A stretch of 64,000 bases of DNA, taken from the NCBI GenBank assembly GCA_900696465.1, contig CAADGE010000005.1, forward strand, positions 54,873 through 118,872, in the 5' to 3' direction. Shown here piece after piece: positions 53,421-61,594 of the stretch. Origin of the DNA: an uncultured Planctomycetota bacterium (GTDB taxonomy: Bacteria; Planctomycetota; Phycisphaerae; UBA1845; UTPLA1). Numbering within the stretch: the stretch's first letter is position 1; each line of letters opens with the position of its first letter. A program made the position numbers and the translations under genes. Under the pieces are notes generated by a model. That model did no database searches, had not been told where the DNA came from, and was given only the letters and a program-made list of their open reading frames with translations.

Positions 53421-53800
53421 CTACGTTATGCAGGCGTCGCCAAGTCGATACATCGAACAATCAAGAAATGGAATACCGTATTCAGGATCCGAAGAGTTGT
53501 ACCCTTGGCTGATGATGCTCCGCTTGGCGTTGGTTGAGTAGGTCCTCGAAAACTCGGAATACGAAGAGCCCCAACAACGCGACCAAAGCGGCATCCCGAT
53601 TCTTCACATCCGCCCGCCGGCGCGCACAACGAGCAAGAAGCTCACGATAAGATCACCACCGCGCACCGCATGCCCGCCCGTCCTGTGGCCCGCAGACGCC
53701 GCGCGCGGAAGGAACTGTAAAATCAGGATTTTCAAGCAAATTCAACCTGTCTAGTTTCGCGGGAGCCCGCAAGAGGTTGTTTTCACGTTGGAGGAGGTAG
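53421..53800. other. Intergenic region between two convergent genes
   Basis: A 380-bp gap after ubiB and after the end of xerC/D (opposite strands). It has a short perfect hairpin, GCGGG-AG-CCCGC, near 53758-53770, followed by AAGAGGTTGTTTT on the plus strand; this could act as a weak terminator. No gene or further repeat was recognised. Confidence 0.4.
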
Positions 53801-54778
53801 CTACTGCCGCGGGTGGCAGCGCTGGTGGACAAATTTCAGCCGAGAGCTGTCAACGTGCGTGTAGATCTGCGTGGTGGACACGTCAGCATGGCCGAGCAGT
53901 TCCTGAACGATCCGCAGATCCGCCCCGCCTTCGAGCAGGTGGGTCGCGAAGCAGTGCCGCAGCGTGTGCGGCCCCACCGGCGAACGAATGCCCGCCGCCG
54001 CCGCCGCCTTGCTCACCAGCCGCCAGATGTTCGTTCGATCCATCGGCCGTCCGGTTCGAGAAACGAAAAGGGCCTCGTTGTTGTGAAGCGACTCCGTGAG
54101 CACGCCGCGCAGCGTGCGAAGATATTCCTGGATGGCGTCGATCGCGTGCCGTCCCATGGGCACGATCCGCTCGCGGCCGCCCTTGCCCCGGCAGCGGACA
54201 TAACCGACTGCCAGATTCACATCGCTGATCTTCAGGCCCGCCAGTTCGGAGACCCGCAATCCGCTGGCGTAGAGCAGCTCGAGGATCGCCCGATCGCGCG
54301 CGTAAAAGGGCTCGCCCGGTTGCGGCGTCGCCAGCAGGGCCTCGATCTGCGGTTTGCCGATCGTCGCCGGAAGCTTGCGCCATTTCTTCGGCGTTTCGAG
54401 CATCGCGGTGACGTCGGTGGACAGCACGCCCGCGTAATAAAGGAACCTCAGGAACATCTTCACCGACACAAGATGCCGGGCGATCGACGAGAGCGCCAGC
54501 CGGCGTTCGGAAAGCCGTACCAGATAACCGCGGACAACGAGGGCATCGACTCGGTCGGCCGCACAGATGTCGCGAGCGTGAAGCTCTTCGAGAAACTCGC
54601 GCAGATCGCGCTGATAGGCCTCGATCGTGTTTACCGCCAGGCCGCACTCGCTGACCAGATACTCGATGAAACGCTGAAGAAGCCGTGGCCAATCCGCATG
54701 CGTCGACTCGCTCGCCGTCGGCGACGCGGTCAGTGCGGCAGAGGACTTCGTATATGCGGTGGCAGCGCCGGTCATCAT
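53801..54778 (-). CDS. XerC/XerD-type tyrosine recombinase
   Basis: 325 residues, the normal length for Xer. N-terminal SAM-like DNA-binding domain: LLQRFIEYLVSECGLAVNTIEAY. Catalytic residues: Arg in YASGLRVSELAGL (~172), HTLRHCFATHLLEGG (HxxR, ~266), LLGHADVSTTQIYTHV (His and nucleophilic Tyr, ~305-312). It most resembles the chromosome-dimer resolvases XerD/XerC (RDLREFLEEL, RGKGGRERIVPMG). No phage or integron context, so a housekeeping role in chromosome dimer resolution is likely. ATG 54778 is one of two adjacent ATGs; the longer frame to 55057 reads through non-homologous sequence. Confidence 0.9.
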   Translation of the reverse strand: MMTGAATAYTKSSAALTASPTASESTHADWPRLLQRFIEYLVSECGLAVNTIEAYQRDLREFLEELHARDICAADRVDALVVRGYLVRLSERRLALSSIARHLVSVKMFLRFLYYAGVLSTDVTAMLETPKKWRKLPATIGKPQIEALLATPQPGEPFYARDRAILELLYASGLRVSELAGLKISDVNLAVGYVRCRGKGGRERIVPMGRHAIDAIQEYLRTLRGVLTESLHNNEALFVSRTGRPMDRTNIWRLVSKAAAAAGIRSPVGPHTLRHCFATHLLEGGADLRIVQELLGHADVSTTQIYTHVDSSRLKFVHQRCHPRQ

Positions 54779-54951
54779 GAGGGAGGTTCCTGCTGAATCT
54801 CTATCGGCGGCAGGACCGGAAAGATTCAGCGCCGCTCCGGCGCGGCATCGCACCCAGCGGAAACACGGCGAAAGATGCGCAGTCGAACGCAGGATTCGCC
54901 GCTTCGCGCCGGCAGCGATTATCGAAGATGACTTCAGAATGGCGACGTTCG

Positions 54952-56847
54952 TCAGCTTCGTACTGGACAGCCGCCGCCGGGGAGTGTGAGCGCAAAACAG
55001 GAGTAGTGAGAACCGTTGCGCGGGCTCCGTTTGAGCATGAGCACACCGCCCAAACACTCCGCCCAGTACTTCGAGAGCGAGAGCCCGAGGCCCAGCCCGC
55101 CGAAGCGGCCCTCGCGCGATGTATCACCGCGGCGGAACGGGTCAAAGATCACGCGCCGGTCGCGCGCGCTGACCCCCGGCCCGGCGTCGTCCACTTCGAT
55201 CGTCACGCCGCCGGCAGGGCCCGGCGCGGCCGCCAGCCAGACGCGACGGTCCTCGGCTTCGGCGCTGTACTTACAGGCGTTCTCCACGAGGTTCGTCAGG
55301 ATCTGCACGACGAACTCCGCATCGGTCTCGATCTTCACATCGTCCGGGCAGTGATTCTCCAGCACGAGCTGCTTATTGAACCGGCGGCATTGCGGCCGCG
55401 TGGCGGCTTCGGCGGCATGGAGCAGTTCGTTCGGTGTCACAGGTCTCGGCCGCAGGGCCGGCCCCGTGTCCTGCACGCGCGAGTAGGAGAGAACATTTTC
55501 CACGAGCCGGGAAAGCCGGGCGGCCTCCGTTCGAAGCATGTCTGCGTACTGGCGGCGCTTCTCGCCGTCTTCGGCGGGCATCTCTGCAAGCAGATCGCTG
55601 TAAAGCTGGAAGGACGTCAGCGGCGTGCGCAGCTCGTGGGTCACGGCGGCCACGAACTGCATGCGCCGCTCGCTGTGATTCAGGTACTTGATCGCGCCGT
55701 ACGAAATCGCGATGAGTGCCAGAAGGGTGGCCCCCCAGGCGACGGCCAGTCCGCCAAACAGCGCGGGCGACATCGCGGTCGCCGGTTGCTCGCCCGATGG
55801 CGACGGCACCAGCCGCGCGGGAATCGCATGAAGCACGCCACGCTGCGTGCCCAGGGCGCGCCACTCGGCTGCGCGGATCGGGACCAGTTCCGCCTGCGGA
55901 AACAGATCGCTGACCTGCGCCTCGAGCACCGGCCGCAGTCGATCCCAGTCGATCAGCACTCCCTGCAACGTGCAATGGCGACTTGTCTCCACCGTCGCCG
56001 AGCGGACCAGCGCCAACTGCGGCCGTCCATCCATCGTCAGGTCCAGCCAGACCGGCGTCATCAACGGCGCATACACTTCGACGCACGCGCCCGGGTCGGC
56101 CCGCAGACTGGCCGTCGGCCGACCGGCCTCGAGGTTTTCCATGGCCACCAGCTCCGGCTCGCACAGGGCCGCGGAATGCGTCTCGAGCTGCAATCGAAGC
56201 AGACGCTCCGCCCGGCGCGCCGACTCGCCGAGGGTGTCCGTATCCGCCTCCTGCACCACACGGGACGCCCTCGCCTGTGCCGAATCTTCATTGCCGAGCA
56301 GCAGCAACGTTTCTTCAAGCACCTGCTGAAGCGATTCGGCCGTGTACCGCTCCTTAAGCGCTGCCAGCCAGTTCTCGCGCGTCGCCTCGCGGGCGCGGTG
56401 CATCGCCGGAATCGCCCCGGCCGGCAATGCAAACTTGGCATCCGGCTCAAGCTGCGGACTGCTCCACCCTTCCGCTTCCGACACCTGAAAGTGCAGGAGA
56501 ATCCAGTCCGGCCCGCGATACTCCCGCAGCGGCGATGCCACCACGATGTCACGACTCGCATCACCACGCTGATCGCGATAGCGCGCTTCGGTCGTGACGT
56601 AATACGAGCGAAAATGGGCATACGGCCGGGCTCGCTCCGGGTAAAGCACCGCCGATACCTCGGACTCGATTCGGGCGATCGCGCGCTCCAGCCGGGCATT
56701 CTCGAGTCGCCGATCGTCCTCTCGCGCTTCGGTCTGCTCGAGCTCTATCGCCAGGCGTGTCGCCCAGCCCAGACCGCCGCATACCAGCAGCCAGATCATT
56801 GCGATCGCGAAGATCACCGGTCGGCGGTTTGTCCGGGCATGCGTCAT
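54952..56847 (-). CDS. Membrane-bound sensor histidine kinase
   Basis: 631 residues, starting MTHARTNRRPVIFAIAMIWLLVCGGLGW (first membrane helix). A large extracytoplasmic sensor region (~45-365) follows, then a second helix (LFGGLAVAWGATLLALIAISYGAI). The kinase core has the H-box QFVAAVTHELRTPLTSFQLY (His ~402), N-box ILTNLVENACKYS (~522), and G-boxes DDAGPGVSARD and FGGLGLGLSLSKYW. The ATG overlaps the upstream response regulator stop by 4 nt, so they form one operon. The signal is unknown; the sensor part has no domain I recognise. Confidence 0.92.
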   Translation of the reverse strand: MTHARTNRRPVIFAIAMIWLLVCGGLGWATRLAIELEQTEAREDDRRLENARLERAIARIESEVSAVLYPERARPYAHFRSYYVTTEARYRDQRGDASRDIVVASPLREYRGPDWILLHFQVSEAEGWSSPQLEPDAKFALPAGAIPAMHRAREATRENWLAALKERYTAESLQQVLEETLLLLGNEDSAQARASRVVQEADTDTLGESARRAERLLRLQLETHSAALCEPELVAMENLEAGRPTASLRADPGACVEVYAPLMTPVWLDLTMDGRPQLALVRSATVETSRHCTLQGVLIDWDRLRPVLEAQVSDLFPQAELVPIRAAEWRALGTQRGVLHAIPARLVPSPSGEQPATAMSPALFGGLAVAWGATLLALIAISYGAIKYLNHSERRMQFVAAVTHELRTPLTSFQLYSDLLAEMPAEDGEKRRQYADMLRTEAARLSRLVENVLSYSRVQDTGPALRPRPVTPNELLHAAEAATRPQCRRFNKQLVLENHCPDDVKIETDAEFVVQILTNLVENACKYSAEAEDRRVWLAAAPGPAGGVTIEVDDAGPGVSARDRRVIFDPFRRGDTSREGRFGGLGLGLSLSKYWAECLGGVLMLKRSPRNGSHYSCFALTLPGGGCPVRS

Positions 56848-57587
56848 CGTGCGGCCTCCGTCGGTCCGCCATCGGAGACCAGGCGCAGAGCCGGACCCAG
56901 CATGTAGCCCTTTCCCCGCACCGTCACGATGCATCGTTCGCCATCCTCGCCTCCCGCGGAAGAAAGCTTGGACCGCAACCGGGCGATGTGCATGTCGATC
57001 GTTCGTGTCTCGATGCCGCCGCCCGAAAGCCCCCACAATCGCGTGAGCAGCTCCTCACGGGAGATCGATCGAGTATGGTGCGTGGCCAGGTGTTCGAGGA
57101 TGGCGCATTCCGTCTCCGACAGCGGCTGGCGCGAATTGCCTCCGCTCAAGATTTCACGCCGCTGCAAATCCACCACGGCGCCGCCCGTGGCCAGCCGCGC
57201 GACGACCGCGGGACGCTCCGGACTTCGTCGCAGGACTGCTTCCACGCGGGCCAGTAGTTCGCGCGATGAGAAGGGCTTGACCACGTAGTCATCCGCGCCG
57301 CCTTTGAGGCCCGCGACGCGTTCCTCCTCGCTGCCTCGCGCCGTGAGGATGATGACCGGCAGTGTGGGATGCGTCTTTCGCAGACGCGAAAGCACTTCCA
57401 TGCCATCGAGTTTGGGCAGTAGGAGATCCAGCAGAACGAGTTGAACGCCCGGCCGCCGCGCCGCCGTCAGACCGGCCTCGCCGTCGCTCGCCGCGACCGG
57501 CTCGTAACCGGCGGTGCGCAGAATCTCGACGACCGCTTCGCGAATCGGCGCTTCATCTTCGACGATCACAATCTGCTTCGCACTCAC
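56844..57587 (-). CDS. OmpR/PhoB-family response regulator
   Basis: GTG 57587 is chosen because KQIVIVEDEAPIREAVVEIL begins right after it and GAGG lies 8 nt upstream. The receiver domain has acidic EDE (~10), phospho-acceptor Asp in LVLLDLLLPKLDGMEV (~52), IILTAR and the Lys in DDYVVKPFSSRELLARV. The C-terminal winged helix shows LSETECAILEHLATH, SREELLTRLWG, RTIDMHIARLRSKL and CIVTVRGKGYML. Partner of the overlapping histidine kinase. The target genes are not evident; lpxD is divergent. Confidence 0.95.
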   Translation of the reverse strand: MSAKQIVIVEDEAPIREAVVEILRTAGYEPVAASDGEAGLTAARRPGVQLVLLDLLLPKLDGMEVLSRLRKTHPTLPVIILTARGSEEERVAGLKGGADDYVVKPFSSRELLARVEAVLRRSPERPAVVARLATGGAVVDLQRREILSGGNSRQPLSETECAILEHLATHHTRSISREELLTRLWGLSGGGIETRTIDMHIARLRSKLSSAGGEDGERCIVTVRGKGYMLGPALRLVSDGGPTEAAR

Positions 57588-57721
57588 CCGGTAAACCTCA
57601 GGCCTGACGCCGCCCAGCCGGCGTGCCGGTTGCCACATTTTAATCGTGATGCCGTCGCCCGGCACGCGACTCTATTCCGCCGATCCGTTTCGAATCAGGG
57701 CATCCAGCAAGCCAACCGCGT

Positions 57722-57750
57722 TTGACAGCTATCTGTCACGCTTTGATACT
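57722..57750 (+). promoter_or_regulatory. Sigma70 promoter upstream of lpxD
   Basis: A perfect TTGACA at 57722-57727, 17-bp spacer, GATACT at 57745-57750 (4/6 match to TATAAT). It sits ~87 bp before the lpxD ATG and is the best promoter match in the window. Confidence 0.6.
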
Positions 57751-57836
57751 ATTCCCAATTGGACCACGCGCCTCGACACCCGCGCCGCAGGTGTCGGCGT
57801 GCCGCGACCGGGGGAAGGCGACTCGAGATCTGACAG

Positions 57837-58904
57837 ATGGCTTTTCGACTCAGCGCACTGGCGGAAATCCTGACTCGATACCAGATGACCTGTGAGATCG
57901 TCGGCGACGAAAAGCGCGAGATTTCCAGCGTCGCCACGCTCGAAGATGCCGGCCCTACTGAGATCAGCTTCCTTTCGAACGCCAAATACGAAAAGGCGCT
58001 GGCTACCACCCGTGCCGGTGCGGTCATCGTCTCTCGAGAGCAGGAAGTACCGCCGCATCTGACCATCCTGCGCACCGCCGATCCTTACGCCGCCGTGATG
58101 GCCGTCATGGTTCACATCCACGGCTATCGAGCGCATCCGAAGACCGGGATCGACCCGCGCGCCGTCATCGACCCCACCGCGAAGATCGGCGAGAATGCAA
58201 GCATCCTCCACGGCGTTACCATCGCCGCCGACGTCGCCATCGGGAAGAATGCGGTCATCTACCCGGGCGTGTTTGTCGGGCCGCGTTGTCGCATCGGCGA
58301 CGACTGCATCCTGTATCCCAATGTGGTCCTCTACGATGACTGCATCCTCGGCCACCGGGTCACCATCCACGCGGGCTCGGTCATCGGTGAGGACGGACTT
58401 GGCTACGCGCCGGTCGGCGAGAAATGGCACAAGATCCCGCAGGTCGGCATCGTCGAGATCGGTGACGACGTGGAGATCGGCTCGAACTGCTCCATCGACC
58501 GCGCGACCCTCGGCCGCACGGTCATCGCATCGGGCACGAAGTTCAGCAACCTCATCGCCATCGGTCATGGCAGCAAGATCGGCGAGAACTGCATGTTCGT
58601 CGCTCAGGTGGGCATTGCCGGCTCGGTGAACGTCGGCCGCCACGTCACCATGGCCGGCAAGGTGGGCGTCGCCGGCCACCTGACGATCGGTGACAACGCG
58701 CAGATCGCCGCGCTGGCCGGTGTGATGAACGACATCCCGCCGGGCACGAAGGTCGCGGGCCAGCCGGCCATCCCCATCAAGGAGGCGATGCGTTCCATCT
58801 CGCTGATGCAGCGTCTTCCGGAGATGACCAGGCAGATCAAGGCGCTGGAAATCCAGGTTGCCGCGCTGCAGAAGCTTCTCGAATCGCAGTCGACCACGCC
58901 GTAA
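57837..58904 (+). CDS. lpxD: UDP-3-O-acyl-glucosamine N-acyltransferase
   Basis: Third step of lipid A synthesis: adds a hydroxyacyl chain to UDP-3-O-acylglucosamine from acyl-ACP. 355 residues. The N-terminal uridine-binding domain (~1-100) contains ISFLSNAKYEKAL. A long left-handed beta-helix built of hexapeptide repeats follows (TAKIGENASILHGVTIAADVAIG onward). IAIGHGSKIGEN holds the conserved catalytic His region, and VFVAQVGIAGSVNVGRHVTMAGKVGV is typical. The C-terminal helix LPEMTRQIKALEIQVAALQKLL is amphipathic. Supports a diderm cell envelope with lipid A. GGGGGAAG lies ~17 nt upstream. Confidence 0.95.
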   Translation: MAFRLSALAEILTRYQMTCEIVGDEKREISSVATLEDAGPTEISFLSNAKYEKALATTRAGAVIVSREQEVPPHLTILRTADPYAAVMAVMVHIHGYRAHPKTGIDPRAVIDPTAKIGENASILHGVTIAADVAIGKNAVIYPGVFVGPRCRIGDDCILYPNVVLYDDCILGHRVTIHAGSVIGEDGLGYAPVGEKWHKIPQVGIVEIGDDVEIGSNCSIDRATLGRTVIASGTKFSNLIAIGHGSKIGENCMFVAQVGIAGSVNVGRHVTMAGKVGVAGHLTIGDNAQIAALAGVMNDIPPGTKVAGQPAIPIKEAMRSISLMQRLPEMTRQIKALEIQVAALQKLLESQSTTP

Positions 58905-58979
58905 CGAAGACCATCAAGGCACGAAACGTGCGGACCGAATGCCGTTGACGACCTGAGACAGGCAACGATGATTCCGCAT

Positions 58980-59074
58980 GGGAGCGTCCGGGTTCCTGGT
59001 GGGCCCCGCGGTCTTCAAAGCCGTTGAGACGGCGCATTGCGTCGTCTGGTGGGTTCGATTCCCATCCGCTCCCG
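58980..59074 (+). tRNA. selC: Selenocysteine tRNA, tRNA-Sec (anticodon TCA)
   Basis: A 95-nt cloverleaf with selenocysteine-specific features. Acceptor GGGAGCG/CGCTCCC, with a possible eighth pair mismatched; discriminator G. Long 6-bp D stem (58990-58995 with 59001-59006, two U-G pairs). Anticodon loop CTTCAAA (anticodon TCA at 59015-59017), identical to E. coli selC. Nine-bp variable arm (59027-59035 with 59039-59047, loop ATT) and T arm GTGGG-TTCGATT-CCCAT. CCA is not encoded. It implies UGA decoding as selenocysteine somewhere in the genome; selA/selB/selD are not in the window. Confidence 0.92.
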
Positions 59075-59107
59075 TAGAGGCGTTGTGACAACTCTGGTTC
59101 GACCCAA

Positions 59108-59173
59108 CGGGGGGATATCCACGCTGGTAGAGAACCGCTTCGTCCTCGTAATCGAGGGACTCTCTACCTCCCG
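59108..59173 (+). ncRNA. Nested stem-loop element of unknown function
   Basis: Three coaxial helices can form: outer CGGGG with TCCCG (59108 onward with 59169-59173), a perfect 8-bp GGTAGAGA/TCTCTACC (59126-59133 with 59161-59168), and an inner hairpin GTCCTCG-TAAT-CGAGGGAC (59142-59160) with one bulged G. It resembles part of a tRNA (TGGTAGAG and CCTCGTAATCGAGG) but has no T arm. It lies 33 nt after selC and could be a processed RNA, a tRNA remnant or a leader. Calling it an RNA is inference. Confidence 0.35.
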
Positions 59174-59338
59174 ATCGCTGCGATACGGTCTGATATGATG
59201 AACGACCGAAAATAAGTACGTGCACGGCTCCGGCCTGCGCAAAAAAACATCCCCAAGCGATTTGATTCTTCGGTTTCCTATTCTATTGTTTGATAGGGTT
59301 GCAATCCTGCGCATCGGCGTGGTTCGTTCGTCGCCGCA

Positions 59339-59354
59339 TGGCGATCACCTCGCT
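59339..59354 (+). promoter_or_regulatory. Sigma-54 (RpoN)-like promoter candidate
   Basis: TGGC-N7-TCGCT with correct GG/GC spacing; one mismatch to the TTGC half. It lies ~105 bp upstream of the PEP-CTERM gene. PEP-CTERM genes in other bacteria are known to be under PrsK/PrsR-RpoN control, which gives this weak match some weight. Confidence 0.3.
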
Positions 59355-59460
59355 GAATCGGGCATGAGCCCGGGTATGGAGTGGGGGATTTCCGGATTCA
59401 GTCGCCTCGCTTGAGTACGAAGGCCGTTCTCGCACAACGATCCTTCATGGGGGAAAATTA

Positions 59461-60327
59461 ATGCGCTTCGGTACACGGATTCTCTTCGGATTGTCGGCTG
59501 TGTCGATACTGGTCACCTCGTCGGAAAGCCGGGCGGCGATCATGGGTGTTCAGAATGTCGTTACGAGCGTCGACGGTGCGGGCAACAGGGCCTTCATCAG
59601 CGCTGGCTTTATCGGTTCCACAACCACCTTCGACGCTTCCAACATCGGCACGTTTACTGACGGCAAGCTGATGTACGGAAACAACACGTACGGCTGGAAC
59701 GACCCTGCACCGCGCGACGTTTCCACCAGCGGCAACGTTTACCCGGCCAATCCCGATCGTGCCGACTGGTCGTCGCCCTTCGGTGCTGAAGGATTGTCCA
59801 AGGGTACGCTGGGTGAGGTGTTCGGCGGCAACAATCTGAGTCATATCATCGACAGCGAGGACAACGGCGCCTGGAAGATCGACCTCTTCTTCGGACCCGG
59901 GCTGCGGCTTTATTCGGATGGTATGAACAACACGCCTGAGCTGGCCATTTTCGAGCGCGGCGGCAACAGCGACCTCGGCATAAAGGGCATTCTCTTTGAC
60001 GGCGTAAACTACAGTTACACGAGCGGCCTTGTACTCCTGCGCAGCCAGTTCACCTATGCCGGCTGGACCCTGGATACGCTGGAGATTTCCGGCGCGCAGA
60101 AGGTGTACGGACTCGGGCTGGACCTGACCGATCTGGGCGATGTCTCCCAAGGGCTTGTCGGTATTCGCCTCTATAGCGAAGCCCAGTTCAACGGGCCTGA
60201 CATCGTGGGCGTGCTCACGGGTGTGCCGGTTCCCGAGCCGGGAACGCTGGCCCTGTTGACTGTCGCGCTGACCCTGCTCGGCAGGCCGGTGCGCCGCGTC
60301 ACGCGGCTCAGGCAATCCGCTGCCTGA
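59461..60327 (+). CDS. PEP-CTERM exosortase-sorted surface protein
   Basis: 288 residues. Signal peptide TRILFGLSAVSILVTSSESRA, then a beta-rich passenger of ~220 residues with Asn/Gly-rich loops and no recognised enzyme motif, and a C-terminal PEP-CTERM sorting signal: PVPEPGTLALLTVALTLLG followed by the basic cluster RPVRRVTRLRQ. Exosortase (EpsH/XrtA) cleaves at this signal and attaches the protein to the surface, usually together with exopolysaccharide. GGGGG lies just upstream of the ATG. No exosortase gene is in the window. The passenger function is unknown. Confidence 0.88.
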   Translation: MRFGTRILFGLSAVSILVTSSESRAAIMGVQNVVTSVDGAGNRAFISAGFIGSTTTFDASNIGTFTDGKLMYGNNTYGWNDPAPRDVSTSGNVYPANPDRADWSSPFGAEGLSKGTLGEVFGGNNLSHIIDSEDNGAWKIDLFFGPGLRLYSDGMNNTPELAIFERGGNSDLGIKGILFDGVNYSYTSGLVLLRSQFTYAGWTLDTLEISGAQKVYGLGLDLTDLGDVSQGLVGIRLYSEAQFNGPDIVGVLTGVPVPEPGTLALLTVALTLLGRPVRRVTRLRQSAA

Positions 60328-60517
60328 ATCAAGTTAAACGTCGTGTTGAACTTGTCATCTGACGGGAAGTTCAGCCGGGGAATCCACGTCGAGGACGTAC
60401 CCGGAGTCAGTCTGCCGCTTTTGCAGGGTTTGACAGTGACAAGTTGACCGATCCGCCGGCAATCGACCGGCGTCATCTCTTTGTAAATCATTGGAAATCA
60501 TTCACTTATTCGACTAG

Positions 60518-60546
60518 CCGCCGTGTCGCGATTCGCGGCACGGCGG
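60518..60546 (+). terminator. Strong hairpin, terminator or 5' leader structure
   Basis: CCGCCGTG/CACGGCGG (8 bp) enclosing CGCG-ATT-CGCG. It is followed by TTGCTTTA rather than a true T-tract. It could end the PEP-CTERM transcript or belong to the hsp20 leader. Confidence 0.35.
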
Positions 60547-60601
60547 TTGCTTTATATCCCATCGGAAGGCCACGGTGGGCGTGGCGACAAACAGGTAACC
60601 A

Positions 60602-60618
60602 GCGCGATCCCATCGCGC
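60602..60618 (+). promoter_or_regulatory. Hairpin directly before an hsp20 ribosome binding site
   Basis: GCGCGAT-CCC-ATCGCGC, a perfect 7-bp stem ending 5 nt before GGGAGGA (60624-60630), the ribosome binding site of the first Hsp20 gene. The CCC loop could contact the G-rich Shine-Dalgarno. A thermosensor role is speculative. Confidence 0.35.
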
Positions 60619-60637
60619 GAAACGGGAGGATCACACG

Positions 60638-61069
60638 ATGTTGGCAAATCGCTACGGATTGCCGATGGTGGACCGCTTCGGTCGAGAGATGGACCGCCTG
60701 CTACACACGTTCTTCGACGGCGCAATGGTGGCGCCGCGGACGCGGTTGTTTCCGGCGGTGAACGTCTGGGAAGACGGCGACAACCTCTACGCCGAAGCCG
60801 AAGTACCGGGAATGTCCATGAACGATCTGGAGATTCTGGTCGTCGGCGATGAACTGACGATCAAGGGTCGGCGTAATGCCCCTGCCGAGGAGAAGGTCGC
60901 CTATCACCGCCAAGAGCGCGGCTGTGGCGAGTTCGCGCGGGTCCTGACGCTGCCGGTTCCGGTCAATGCGGATCGGGTCGAGGCGACGCTCAAGGACGGC
61001 GTACTCACGGTCACGCTACCCAAGGCGGAAGAAGCCAAACCGCGGAAGATCAACATCCGGAATGCATGA
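60638..61069 (+). CDS. Hsp20/alpha-crystallin small heat-shock protein (first copy)
   Basis: 143 residues; ATP-independent holdase that binds unfolding proteins. N-terminal arm GREMDRLLHTFFDG; alpha-crystallin domain from VNVWEDGDNLYAEAEVPGM through DELTIKGRR and FARVLTLPVPVNADRVEATLKDGVLTVTLPKAEE. The C-terminal extension KPRKINIRNA has the I-x-I-type oligomerisation motif. GGGAGGA is 7 nt upstream. First of three tandem Hsp20 genes. Confidence 0.95.
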   Translation: MLANRYGLPMVDRFGREMDRLLHTFFDGAMVAPRTRLFPAVNVWEDGDNLYAEAEVPGMSMNDLEILVVGDELTIKGRRNAPAEEKVAYHRQERGCGEFARVLTLPVPVNADRVEATLKDGVLTVTLPKAEEAKPRKINIRNA

Positions 61070-61195
61070 GCGTCATCGCACCTACGCAGTCGCCGTTCTG
61101 AACACAGGCCGGCGATGACAAGTGAAGCGTCTTCGAACGCATTGCAATCACGGATCGGGCTTGCCGATCTCGGAAATACGAAAGGAAGGTAGATC

Positions 61196-61594
61196 ATGGT
61201 CAGCGATCTGGTGAATGAGAAGCGGGATACGGCGACGGTCACCCGGGCAGAGCGGACCCGCGAAGGGCGCACGTACCTGCCCTATTGCGATATCCTTGAA
61301 CGGGAGAACGAACTGCTGATTCACGCGGACCTGCCCGGCGTCCGCACGGAGGACATCGATATCAATTACGAGCGCGGCCTGCTGACCCTTCAGGGACGGG
61401 TCGATCCGCGGCGCGAGGACCGCCGATTCCTGATGCGGGAATACGGCGTGGGTGATTACCACCGATCGTTCGAGGTCGGTGAGGGGATCGATGCCTCCCG
61501 GATCGAGGCGGAAGTGAAAGACGGCGTGCTGACGCTGCATCTGCCGAAGACGGAGTCGATCCGGCCTCGGAAGATCGCCGTCCGCAGTGCCTGA
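61196..61594 (+). CDS. Hsp20/alpha-crystallin small heat-shock protein (second copy)
   Basis: 132 residues, the most divergent of the three. The N-terminal arm is short and highly charged (NEKRDTATVTRAERTREGR) and lacks the usual hydrophobic substrate-binding arm. The crystallin domain is normal: CDILERENELLIHADLPGVRTEDIDINYERGLLTLQGRV, SFEVGEGIDASRIEAEVKDGVLTLHLPK. Ends RPRKIAVRSA (I-x-V). GGAAGG precedes the ATG. 126 bp after the first copy, probably co-transcribed. The missing arm suggests it works as a partner in mixed oligomers (inference). Confidence 0.93.
   Translation: MVSDLVNEKRDTATVTRAERTREGRTYLPYCDILERENELLIHADLPGVRTEDIDINYERGLLTLQGRVDPRREDRRFLMREYGVGDYHRSFEVGEGIDASRIEAEVKDGVLTLHLPKTESIRPRKIAVRSA

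Larger units (their letters stand above)
59075..59460. other. Intergenic region after selC
   Basis: 386 bp before the PEP-CTERM gene. It contains the structured element at 59108-59173, an AT-rich patch at 59240-59300 and the sigma-54-like site at 59339-59354. No coding frame was convincing. Confidence 0.6.
60328..60637. other. Intergenic/leader region before the Hsp20 genes
   Basis: 310 bp without a gene. It holds a direct repeat AATCATT-GGA-AATCATT (about 60486-60502) and two hairpins, at 60518-60546 and 60602-60618. No CIRCE (TTAGCACTC-N9-GAGTGCTAA) element was found. Confidence 0.5.

Noticed and set aside
54928..56907. A 659-codon plus-strand open frame over the histidine kinase
   Set aside because: No recognisable domains; the minus strand has complete H, N and G boxes and overlaps the response regulator gene as expected for an operon.
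59108..59173. A second tRNA next to selC
   Set aside because: It has TGGTAGAG and an anticodon-like arm, but no T arm, and the inner hairpin has a 4-nt loop instead of 7; it is kept as a structured element only.
60328..60637. CIRCE/HrcA or clear sigma-32 control of the Hsp20 genes
   Set aside because: No TTAGCACTC-N9-GAGTGCTAA and no convincing CTTGAA/CCCCAT pair was found.
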